Positions 27,277 through 35,315 of a stretch of DNA of 64,000 nt are shown in pieces. The notes under the pieces are model-generated. The model saw only the letters and a program-made list of their open reading frames with translations. It had not been told where the DNA came from and did not search any database. The translations under genes were made by a program, and so were the position numbers. The stretch is from Bacteroidetes bacterium HLUCCA01 (GTDB lineage Bacteria > Bacteroidota > Rhodothermia > Balneolales > HLUCCA01): assembly GCA_001314545.1 (NCBI GenBank), contig LIHN01000021.1, positions 1 through 64,000 of the forward strand, read 5' to 3'. Position 1 is the first letter of the stretch. Every line of letters begins with the position of its first letter.

Positions 27277-27702
27277 TTACAGCATAACCCGGTCTTCGGC
27301 CACACCTTCAGGGATGGGACGGTTCAGACTGCGGTAAATTCCCTCAATCAGCTGAATTTGCTCCATAGCCTGCGCATTGCCCGGATCCAGTTCCAGAGCG
27401 CGGCGCAGGTGTTGTAGTGCAGCTGGCATGCGGGTACGCTGATCCGCAATTTCACCGTGGGTCATTTCCCAGGCGAAGGTCATGTGGGTGACCAGCAGCA
27501 ATTCGGAGCGTTCCGGCTCTGCGGTCACCGACTCGCTGATGTAACGGAAAGCCGCTTCATGATCGCCCTCGCCGATGTGGTATTCTACACGCTCGTGGTG
27601 CGACATTGATGCCATGTCCGGGGTTACGCTTTCGGGCTCTGCAGAACCTCCGCAGGCTACCAGTAAAAAAGCAAGGACCGTGAAAGAAATAGTTCGGTAC
27701 AT
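27277..27702 (-). CDS. small lipoprotein with a TPR-like helical domain
   Basis: A 141-aa protein with a lipoprotein signal (FTVLAFLLVACGG, Cys near residue 17) and a helical domain with tetratricopeptide-like spacing: GEGDHEAAFRYISESV, then ALQHLRRALELDPGNAQAMEQI near the C terminus. No enzyme motif. I chose ATG at 27702 because it begins the signal peptide; an ATG at 27750 would overlap the upstream protease gene's end. It lies 11 bases after the site-2 protease gene, so the two are probably co-transcribed. Confidence 0.8.
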   Translation of the reverse strand: MYRTISFTVLAFLLVACGGSAEPESVTPDMASMSHHERVEYHIGEGDHEAAFRYISESVTAEPERSELLLVTHMTFAWEMTHGEIADQRTRMPAALQHLRRALELDPGNAQAMEQIQLIEGIYRSLNRPIPEGVAEDRVML

Positions 27703-27713
27703 AGTTGGTTTCG

Positions 27714-29042
27714 TTAAAAAATTACATAAACAGGGCTGGGGCTGATGCATAGAATAAACACGACTATGGCAGTCCAGCCCAGGATTCGCCGGGTTCGGGT
27801 TAAAGGTACATCAACAAAGACGGGAGGGTGTTCAATTCCCACCAGAAACAATAAAAATACGGACCATACAAACCAGATGAAAAAACCGGCTGTCGGATCA
27901 AATCCCACTACTCCGTAAACGAGGGAGAACGCACCGGAAAATGCCGCAATCCAGGCGGGAATCACCCATCGCCAGTCGCCCCGAAGCCCGCGGCGAAGCA
28001 TCATGAAGGCTACCAGTCCCCATAACGACCAACTCAGTGTTGCGAAGTGATTGTCGTAGCTTTCCAGCAGCATATGCAGCACCGGAACAGCGCCAACCCC
28101 CCCCAGGGTAACCAGCGTTATGAAGAATACACGTGCAAAAATCCGGTGTTTACGGTATCCGATCAGGCAGTACATGATGTGTCCGCCGTCAAGCTGCCCC
28201 ACAGGCATAAGATTAAGCGCGGTAAAGAACAGCCCGAGCCATCCGGCAAACAGAAACGGATAATGGTACATCTCCCACATTGGCGGTGCATTCTCGAAAA
28301 ATGAGGCCAAAAAGGAGTAAAGCAGGGTATTGCCCAGCACCAGCAGCTCTCCCTGAGCATCAGGCAAGGGTTCATCGGGCCAGGCATTGTGTTCGGCAAC
28401 GTAGGCTTTAACGTCTTCATGCCCCGGAAAATTCATGATGAATTCCGGTCCGGGAAGGGTGGCGAAGCCTATGAGCAGTACCGTAAGTGACACAACAAAT
28501 CCCGCAATGGGCCCGGCGATGCCGATGTCAAAAAGCTTGCGGCTGTCGGATACGGGCTCTTTGATGCGGATAACCGCACCGAAAGTGCCGATGAACGTAA
28601 ACGGAAGCGGTATGAAATACGGCAGTGAAGTGCGGACCTTATGCCTGACTGCCGCAAAATAGTGACCGAACTCATGGGTTGCCAGAAAGGCCAGAAGCAG
28701 CAAGGCAAACAAGAGCCCGTCCAGTACAACACTCCACAAACTATCGGCTGTCTCAAATCGACCTGTAAACGCAACACCGCGCTCGGTTACCGTAGCGACG
28801 GTCAGCAGGAATAAGGCGATGTGTTTGGCAAGGGTTTTGGCACGTAAATCTTGTAAGGGTTCGTTACCGTACGGATTCCCCGGACTCAGATAGCTCCCGC
28901 TGTAGGCATGTACCCGTTTTTCCTGCATCTGACCGGCGTCAACGCCACGTGAATCAGGCAGATTTTCAGCATGGTTTCCAGGCCCCCGGTCTCCCTTTGG
29001 TGTGGCTGCACTCCCCTCAGATTGTTGTTCTTCCTGACTCAA
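27714..29042 (-). CDS. site-2-type (M50) membrane metalloprotease
   Basis: A 442-aa polytopic protease. The zinc site is HEFGH at 123-127 within a membrane helix, with the third ligand in the second signature MPVGQLDGGHIMY (about 276-288). The N-terminal 70 residues are polar and disordered, and six to eight further membrane segments follow. No PDZ domain is seen, which places it with the EGY1/S2P-like group rather than RseP. Proteases of this type cut membrane-bound regulators within the bilayer; the substrate is unknown. The downstream lipoprotein may share its operon. Confidence 0.9.
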   Translation of the reverse strand: MSQEEQQSEGSAATPKGDRGPGNHAENLPDSRGVDAGQMQEKRVHAYSGSYLSPGNPYGNEPLQDLRAKTLAKHIALFLLTVATVTERGVAFTGRFETADSLWSVVLDGLLFALLLLAFLATHEFGHYFAAVRHKVRTSLPYFIPLPFTFIGTFGAVIRIKEPVSDSRKLFDIGIAGPIAGFVVSLTVLLIGFATLPGPEFIMNFPGHEDVKAYVAEHNAWPDEPLPDAQGELLVLGNTLLYSFLASFFENAPPMWEMYHYPFLFAGWLGLFFTALNLMPVGQLDGGHIMYCLIGYRKHRIFARVFFITLVTLGGVGAVPVLHMLLESYDNHFATLSWSLWGLVAFMMLRRGLRGDWRWVIPAWIAAFSGAFSLVYGVVGFDPTAGFFIWFVWSVFLLFLVGIEHPPVFVDVPLTRTRRILGWTAIVVFILCISPSPVYVIF

Positions 29043-29052
29043 ATTACATTAA

Positions 29053-30288
29053 TTAATCATCGCTTCGGCTGATAGGCAGGGTCATACAACGCGCCCCACC
29101 CCGGCCACGGCATAGTTCATGTCCGGTGAAAGATATAGCTATTTTACCAGACTTGTCGGGATGGAAACCCGTGTCTTTGTATGCCGCGATAAACTCATGC
29201 TGTGTCATAATGCTGTACCCGTGGCGCGCCATAGCCTCGAAGCTGTGTACATTACGTTCGTAGCCGACAACCACACCGGGCGCCAGACAAAACAGGTTTG
29301 CTCCATCGCTCCATTGTTCCCGGTACTGCATAACCGTCTGGTCTCCGCCGCAGTTGATGAAGGTCATGTCCTGGTGCAAATATTCTTCAAGCGCATGCTT
29401 GAGCGATGGTTTCAGGGACGTCGTAAGCTGGTCGCCCTGTCGTCTCAGTGCCACTACGTTGTGTGTTCGGTTGACTATGGCCGGCGGAAAAACCACACAT
29501 TCATTCGGGGATGCAAACGTAAAAATGGTATCCAGATGCATGGACGAGCGCTGCTTGGGGATATCTACTATCAAGACGGTCTCAACACCTTTTTCCAGTA
29601 TGGATTTTCCGGCCTGCATCACGCCGCTGAACGAGGTCCGCTCGCTCATCCCGATGAGTACCAGGTTTTCAGAAGCGACCAGAATATCCCCGCCCTCTAT
29701 TGTATCGGTATCCGGAATTCGGATCACATGGTCACGCACCGTATCAAACAACGAATGGAACATGATGAGGGTCTCCATAAGGATAGACTCCCGTATGCGT
29801 GCTGTTCGTGCAAATTGCGACAAAACAATCCGCTTGCCGATAACCGCAGCCAGGTCGCGGGTAAACAGGATATTCGGCGACGGATTCAGTCGTACATCGG
29901 GCAGTGCGGCATGCACGCCGTCAACAGCAAAACGAGTCAGCTCCCCGGCGTCCAGCTCAAGCATAGCCTGGCGCCGTGTTGCCAGCAGCTTATCAGGATA
30001 TCGGCGAATCAGCCGTTCTACAAAAAACAGGCGAGCTTCCTCAAAACCAAAAGCCTGCCTGACCAGATCCAGGACTTCGTACACCTGTCCGCCCTCCGGC
30101 ATGGCTGTGCGGAAAATCTCCAGCATATCACGGTGTTCCTGACTGGCCTGCGACTCAAAAATGATATCATCGAACAACAGTTCATGCATATTGTCCGGAT
30201 GCACATGGGTAACCTCCGGACCCGGTGTATGAACAATCACGCCGTTCAGCCTTCCCGTCTCTGATGTAACCCGAATCTCCATATCCAT
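29053..30288 (-). CDS. arcA: arginine deiminase
   Basis: A 411-aa guanidino-modifying enzyme that turns arginine into citrulline and ammonia. Family signatures in order: LNGVIVHTPGPE (start), LFTRDLAAVIG, EGGDILV, HLDTIFTFASP (catalytic His), NCGGDQT and RGRGGARCMTLP with the nucleophilic Cys at about residue 401. I chose ATG at 30288 (or the in-frame ATG at 30282), where family similarity begins; a longer frame from 30525 crosses into the divergent gene. No ornithine carbamoyltransferase or carbamate kinase gene is adjacent, so a full deiminase pathway is not shown here. Confidence 0.92.
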   Translation of the reverse strand: MDMEIRVTSETGRLNGVIVHTPGPEVTHVHPDNMHELLFDDIIFESQASQEHRDMLEIFRTAMPEGGQVYEVLDLVRQAFGFEEARLFFVERLIRRYPDKLLATRRQAMLELDAGELTRFAVDGVHAALPDVRLNPSPNILFTRDLAAVIGKRIVLSQFARTARIRESILMETLIMFHSLFDTVRDHVIRIPDTDTIEGGDILVASENLVLIGMSERTSFSGVMQAGKSILEKGVETVLIVDIPKQRSSMHLDTIFTFASPNECVVFPPAIVNRTHNVVALRRQGDQLTTSLKPSLKHALEEYLHQDMTFINCGGDQTVMQYREQWSDGANLFCLAPGVVVGYERNVHSFEAMARHGYSIMTQHEFIAAYKDTGFHPDKSGKIAISFTGHELCRGRGGARCMTLPISRSDD

Positions 30289-30382
30289 CTGATTTCGTTG
30301 GTAGTGTTCCTGCAAGCACGATGCGGCTAATATACAGTTTCTGAATATGAAATCGGCCGGCGAGTCCGTATTTTTGAGCTGA

Positions 30383-31258
30383 ATGAGTACCCGAGACGAA
30401 ATAGCATCACTGCTGTATCTGCTGGATGATCCGGACGACTTTGTGCGAAATTCGGTAATACAGCGGTTCGAGGAGTTCAACGCCGCAAGCATCCCGCTGC
30501 TGGATGAGTTCCGGGCCACGTCCAAAAACCAGGCTGAACGTCAGGTACTTGACGATGTACTCCTTAAACTGACCTTTCCATCGCTGGAGACCGACTTCCT
30601 GAACTTTATTGAAGGCGGTATTATGAGCTACACCGAACTGGAAGCCGCCGTTCTGATGCTCTCACGCATTGACGACCCAACACTGCGGGAAGAGCTCTAC
30701 ATCCGAAAGCTGGACCGCCTGGCCGATGAAATCCGCAGCGAAATCAGCTACACCCTGCAACCGCTCCGGCAGCTTAAACTGGTGATGAAGCATATCTATG
30801 AGCAGCACGGATACACCCCGGCTAAACAGGAGTACTACAAACCCACCTATGCCCATCTGCACCGGGTTCTGGATGGCAAGTCCGGTATTCCGCTGACCCT
30901 GGCATTCATTGCCCTTTTTACGGCTCGTCGGCTGGAGTTACCGTTGAGCGGAGTCAATATGCCGGTACATTTTTTGATGCGGTACGACTTTGACACACAG
31001 GTTGTTTTTCTGGACCCCTTCAATTCCGGCGAAACCGTGACCATGAATGATTGTCTGAACTTCCTGAAACGCCACAACATCCGGCCTGAACAGGCGTACT
31101 TTAGTCCGGCTCACCCGGTTCAGATGCTGCTTCGCACCATGCGAAATCTCAACAACAGCTACACACGTGAGGGTGATGCGCTTCGGGCAGAACGCGTCCA
31201 GGTGCTCATTACGCACCTGGAGCTGACATACGGGGGCAATCCGGCTGCGGAGAATTAA
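30383..31258 (+). CDS. SirB1/transglutaminase-like (Transglut_core2) protein
   Basis: A 291-aa cytosolic protein. Residues 1-100 are helical, HEAT-like repeats (DEIASLLYLLDDPDDFVRNSVIQRF). They are followed by the SirB1-type domain: YYKPTYAHLHRVLDGKSGIPLTLAF, then GVNMPVHFLMRY and FLDPFNSGETV. Members lack known catalysis, and the usual role is unclear. It is divergent from arcA, and its 3' end overlaps the convergent efflux adaptor by four bases. Confidence 0.87.
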   Translation: MSTRDEIASLLYLLDDPDDFVRNSVIQRFEEFNAASIPLLDEFRATSKNQAERQVLDDVLLKLTFPSLETDFLNFIEGGIMSYTELEAAVLMLSRIDDPTLREELYIRKLDRLADEIRSEISYTLQPLRQLKLVMKHIYEQHGYTPAKQEYYKPTYAHLHRVLDGKSGIPLTLAFIALFTARRLELPLSGVNMPVHFLMRYDFDTQVVFLDPFNSGETVTMNDCLNFLKRHNIRPEQAYFSPAHPVQMLLRTMRNLNNSYTREGDALRAERVQVLITHLELTYGGNPAAEN

Positions 31259-32604
31259 TCGTTTACCTTAAGTACGTCACCGTCGCTGAGCTGGCGTGAA
31301 AGAACACGATAACTGCCGGTAACGATTGCGGCACCTTCATCCAGGCCGCGCAGTATGTGGATGAACTGGTCGTCATTGATGCCCGTCTCCACCTCGACCA
31401 TCTTTGCTTTACCCTCTTCAACCACAAATACTACACGACGGATATCTTCCCGGTGAACGCGGCTGCCGGATTGTTCGGCTACCTGCTCAACACTGATTTC
31501 ATCCTCGGAAGCCGTATCATCCTGCTCCCGGTTGAGGTCCGCGAAATCCCGCACGGTCACCGACTGGATCGGAACGGCAACCACATTTACCTCGGTCTGC
31601 GTTTCAATATCTACAGAAGCTGACATCCCGGGTTTAAGGTAGGGAGGCTGATTCAATGCTGTCACTTCCAGCGAGGCACGTTGCTGCATGGTCAGGGCAG
31701 AGGCTTCCACATTATGTGGGGTAACAATGCGGATTTTAACAACATATTCTGAAACTTGTTCGGTGGTTCCCTCTCCTCTGCGTGTAGCTGAATTGGCAAT
31801 CTCGGTTACAATGCCCTGAATGGTCTGCCCCGGATAGGAATCCACAAGAACGCGGGCCGTATCATTCACTGCCACGTTCATGATATCATTTTCATTCACG
31901 CGCACTTCCACCTCCATCTGCTCCATTCGGGCGATGCGCAGAATTTCCGTGCCGCTCATCTGAACGCTTCCCACAACGCGTTCGCCGCGTTCCACATTCA
32001 ATTGACTGATTGTGCCTGTCATGGGAGCGCGGATGACCGTCTGGCGAAGTTCTTCCCGGGCACGCCTTAACTGCGCTTCTACGCTTTGCACGGTATAACG
32101 GGCCGCATTATGATTGGCCTCCTCGGCCTCAAATTGTGTCTTTGCGGTGATGTACTCCATGCGGGGTATCAGTTCCCGCTCGTAGAGCTGACGCTGCGAC
32201 TCATAGTTTACCTCAGCTCTGAGTTTACTGGCAAGCGCTTGCTGCTCACGGGCACGAGCGTTGAGCAGTCCCGCCTGAATTTCATCGATGCGCGCTTCAT
32301 ACAGGTCTGGACGGATACGCAGCAGTAAATCACCCTGATTCACAAAATCGCCTTCTTTGACGGGCAATTCGATGATCTCACCACTCACATCCGGCGAAAG
32401 GATTACTTCAACTTCGGGTCGGATGATACCGGATGCGGAAACCAGCTGGGTCAGCGTGCGGCGCTGGGCTTCCGCAATGTCAACTGCTGTGCCGGTTTCG
32501 GCTTCAAACCAGCCGGCTGCCCGACCGATCAATCCGGTGGCAACAAAGACCACAAGAAGGGTGAGTAAAATCCAGAGTGTTCGTTTAGATGATTTTTTAG
32601 CCAT
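31255..32604 (-). CDS. HlyD/MacA-like periplasmic adaptor protein
   Basis: A 449-aa membrane-fusion protein: an N-terminal membrane anchor (TLWILLTLLVVFVATGLIG), a biotinyl-lipoyl half (GEIIELPVKEGDFVNQGDLLLRI), a coiled-coil hairpin (about 105-195), the second lipoyl half (APMTGTISQLNVERGERVVG), a beta-barrel and a membrane-proximal domain. It links an inner-membrane pump to an outer-membrane channel. It follows two MacB/FtsX-type permease genes in the same direction after a 141-bp gap. No ATPase and no TolC-like gene is adjacent. Confidence 0.9.
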   Translation of the reverse strand: MAKKSSKRTLWILLTLLVVFVATGLIGRAAGWFEAETGTAVDIAEAQRRTLTQLVSASGIIRPEVEVILSPDVSGEIIELPVKEGDFVNQGDLLLRIRPDLYEARIDEIQAGLLNARAREQQALASKLRAEVNYESQRQLYERELIPRMEYITAKTQFEAEEANHNAARYTVQSVEAQLRRAREELRQTVIRAPMTGTISQLNVERGERVVGSVQMSGTEILRIARMEQMEVEVRVNENDIMNVAVNDTARVLVDSYPGQTIQGIVTEIANSATRRGEGTTEQVSEYVVKIRIVTPHNVEASALTMQQRASLEVTALNQPPYLKPGMSASVDIETQTEVNVVAVPIQSVTVRDFADLNREQDDTASEDEISVEQVAEQSGSRVHREDIRRVVFVVEEGKAKMVEVETGINDDQFIHILRGLDEGAAIVTGSYRVLSRQLSDGDVLKVND

Positions 32605-32745
32605 GATAATCGATGTTCAGAGTAATAGGAAAGGCTTGTGTCAGTCAGAGCTGTTGACGGTTATGAAGCCTGTTTGTTACAGTCAGAGCGAAGTGATTCA
32701 TTTTAAAACGCAATAAGTCAGGCGGCGGAAATCAGGCAACCACCT

Positions 32746-33966
32746 TTATTCGTAGCGCAAGCATGTTATGGGGTCCAGCCGGGCGGCTACCATAGCCGGA
32801 TATACGCCGAAGAGAAGCCCGATTATGGTCATACCACCAACACCGGTAACCACGGCATTCCAGGGAATCACAAAAGCAGTTTCCATGACAATTGAAAGGA
32901 TATTGCCTCCGGCAACGCCTACCAGAATACCAATGAGTCCCCCGATCTGGCAAATTACCACCGTCTCCAGCAAGAACTGCTGAACGATAGCCCGGCGGGT
33001 TGCACCAATCGATTTACGTATGCCAATCTCCCGGGTTCTTTCCGTAACAGATACCAGCATGATATTCATCACGCCAATACCGGCGCCCAGCAGTGCAATT
33101 CCGCCCACCACCAGGCCAAAAATAAACAGGTATCCGGTGAGACTGTCGAACGTACCCCGCAGGGATTCGTTCGTCGCAATCTCAAAATCGCTGGGTTCGC
33201 CGGGTGCAACCCCCCGAATCACCCGCAGCAATCCGGTGAGTTCGTCGATGGTCTCATTAATCATGAGGATATCCGGAGCCTGGACCATAATGCTGACATT
33301 GCGATTGAATCCGTAAACAATGCCCATACGGGTGTAGGGAGCCAGCACAAAATTATCCAATGAAGAACCCATGATACTTCCCTTGGCACCGGCCAGCCCG
33401 ATTACCGTGTACGATTGTCCATCAATTCGGATGGATTTACCAATGGGTGTTGCGTCTCCGAACAGTGCCTGACGGACATCCTCACCGATTACTACCACCG
33501 GCCGGGCATTCTGCACTTCATCCAATATAAAATTCCTGCCTTCTTCAATATCGTAGGCGTTGTTCATCATCCAGTTCTCATTGCTGCCGTAAATGGGAAT
33601 GTTCGGATTGGTTTGTGCATCGGCAGATTCCACACGGGTAAACCGGAACATAACGTCCGGACTCATAAAACGCCCCATAACCGAGCGCTCCTGCAATGCT
33701 TCGAACTGATCGAATGTGATTCGTTGCCGGTTACGAAAGGCGCTGGCATCGCCCATCTGCACCATGGGTCGGGTGGATATATTGATTACCGAACCTCCCA
33801 TCACCGACATCGTGTCATCGAAATACCGTTCAATGACTTTAACACCGGTTGAAGCAGAAATCACGGCAAAAACCCCGATTACTATCGCCAGCAGGGTAAG
33901 CATGGAGCGTAATTTATTTTCAGCGAGGGCTCCGGTGGCAATTCTGAAAACTTCAAAAATATTCAT
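32746..33966 (-). CDS. MacB/FtsX-type ABC transporter permease (second of a pair)
   Basis: A 406-aa permease: a first membrane helix (LRSMLTLLAIVIGVFAVISA), a large MacB-type periplasmic domain (about 45-250) and three C-terminal helices with the FtsX signature (GGIALLGAGIGVMNIMLVSVTERTREIGIRK split by helix ends) and GATRRAIVQQFLLE. It resembles its upstream neighbour and probably forms a heterodimer with it. Such pairs export lipoproteins, peptides or toxic compounds using a separate ATPase, which is not encoded in this cluster. The seven-base gap to the upstream permease supports an operon. Confidence 0.9.
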   Translation of the reverse strand: MNIFEVFRIATGALAENKLRSMLTLLAIVIGVFAVISASTGVKVIERYFDDTMSVMGGSVINISTRPMVQMGDASAFRNRQRITFDQFEALQERSVMGRFMSPDVMFRFTRVESADAQTNPNIPIYGSNENWMMNNAYDIEEGRNFILDEVQNARPVVVIGEDVRQALFGDATPIGKSIRIDGQSYTVIGLAGAKGSIMGSSLDNFVLAPYTRMGIVYGFNRNVSIMVQAPDILMINETIDELTGLLRVIRGVAPGEPSDFEIATNESLRGTFDSLTGYLFIFGLVVGGIALLGAGIGVMNIMLVSVTERTREIGIRKSIGATRRAIVQQFLLETVVICQIGGLIGILVGVAGGNILSIVMETAFVIPWNAVVTGVGGMTIIGLLFGVYPAMVAARLDPITCLRYE

Positions 33967-33972
33967 GGGATG

Positions 33973-35199
33973 TTACTCGTAGCGAAGTGATGAAATCGGA
34001 TCTGCCTTGGCGGCCTTGTACGCCGGAAGAAAGCCGAAGGTAAGACCGGTAAGCGTGCATATTACAACGGCCTGGATTACCGTTCCCCAGTCGAGATGGG
34101 CAACAAAAACGGTGTTGATCAAGGCGGTGGTACCTAAAGAAAGCAGGATGCCGATCAGACCGCCGAAAATGCATATAACCACGGCTTCTACCAGGAACTG
34201 AAACAGAATTTCCCTGGATTTAGCCCCGATGGCCTTACGGATACCGACTTCCTTGGTACGTTCTTTCACTGATACAAACATGATATTCATGACGCCGATT
34301 CCGCCGACAAACAGGGCGAGGCCGGTCAGGAACAAGCCAATGCCATAGATGGCTCCGGTCAGTGCCCGGTACTGCTGGCGAAACATATCCAGTTTGTTGA
34401 TGGCAAAATCATTATCCTCCCCCGGCTGAAGTCCACGGATTCTGCGCATCAATCCTTCAACTTCGTATTCACCCTCCTCGAGGGCAGCTTCATCGGGGAA
34501 TTTCACCTGTAACTGGACTCCGCCCCGGTTGCCGTAATTCCGTGCGAAGGTTTGTATCGGGATGATTACCTGGTTGTCAAAACTTTCCAGTCCCAGAAAC
34601 CGGCCCTGCTCTACGAGTACTCCGATAACCTCAAACCGTTGTCCGGCAAAACGGACGGTTTGTCCGATCGGATCCCGCTGATCAAATAACACCTCGGCAA
34701 TGCCGCTTCCGATCACCGCAACATTGCGTCCGGAGCGATTCTCCTCATCGGTGTAGAATCGACCGTCCTGCAGGTCAACGGAACCGGTTATGGCATAGGA
34801 AACGGAAGCCCCCCGGATGTCAGCGCTCTGCACTGTTTTATCTTCGAAGCGGATGTTGTCACCACGAAATTTAACTGCAGCTACGGCCTGAGCATATTCA
34901 GAAAGCGACTGAAGCTGTTCGGCATGACGGATTTCAATTTCGGGGCGGTTGATGTAGTCCCACCAGTTGTAGTTGGCGCCAAAACTCCAGGGCCATTTTT
35001 GCACAAAAACCACATTCTGCCCCAGCATACTCAGGCTGCTTTCAAAACTCCGGTTGATTCCGTCAATAACGGTGGCCATGGTAGTGACAGAAACAATACC
35101 GATTACGATACCGAATGTTGTAAGGAAGGCACGTACTTTATTGGTCCAGATGGCAACCCAGGCAATTTTAGTGCCTTCGTAAAGACTTCGAAGGAGCAT
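33973..35199 (-). CDS. MacB/FtsX-type ABC transporter permease (first of a pair)
   Basis: A 408-aa permease with a short cytoplasmic start, the membrane helix FGIVIGIVSVTTMATVIDG, a MacB periplasmic domain and the C-terminal FtsX helices (FVGGIGVMNIMFVSVKERTK then EVGIRKAIGAKSREILFQF). It is the first gene of the permease-permease-adaptor cluster. The periplasmic domain differs from its partner mainly in the first half. Without the ATPase gene the transport direction is inferred from the adaptor (export). Confidence 0.9.
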   Translation of the reverse strand: MLLRSLYEGTKIAWVAIWTNKVRAFLTTFGIVIGIVSVTTMATVIDGINRSFESSLSMLGQNVVFVQKWPWSFGANYNWWDYINRPEIEIRHAEQLQSLSEYAQAVAAVKFRGDNIRFEDKTVQSADIRGASVSYAITGSVDLQDGRFYTDEENRSGRNVAVIGSGIAEVLFDQRDPIGQTVRFAGQRFEVIGVLVEQGRFLGLESFDNQVIIPIQTFARNYGNRGGVQLQVKFPDEAALEEGEYEVEGLMRRIRGLQPGEDNDFAINKLDMFRQQYRALTGAIYGIGLFLTGLALFVGGIGVMNIMFVSVKERTKEVGIRKAIGAKSREILFQFLVEAVVICIFGGLIGILLSLGTTALINTVFVAHLDWGTVIQAVVICTLTGLTFGFLPAYKAAKADPISSLRYE

Positions 35200-35213
35200 A
35201 CAGATGGGGTTAA

Positions 35214-35258
35214 TAAAAAAAAGGCGGCGGGTGGTTCTTTGTGAACTACCCGACGCCT
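35214..35258 (-). terminator. terminator after the prolyl oligopeptidase gene
   Basis: AGGCG-x-CGGGT-x-x-TTC pairs with GAA-x-TACCCG-x-CGCCT, followed on the minus strand by a run of eight T. It separates the peptidase gene from the permease operon. Confidence 0.8.
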
Positions 35259-35315
35259 GTGTACGAGATGGTACCCTTAGTGTTTCGCTTCGTTACGGAT
35301 GCGTTTATGCAGTGC

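Noticed and set aside
29119-30264. Plus-strand open frame of 381 codons opposite arcA
   Set aside because: Antisense shadow of arginine deiminase, rich in His, Gln and Cys without recognisable domains.
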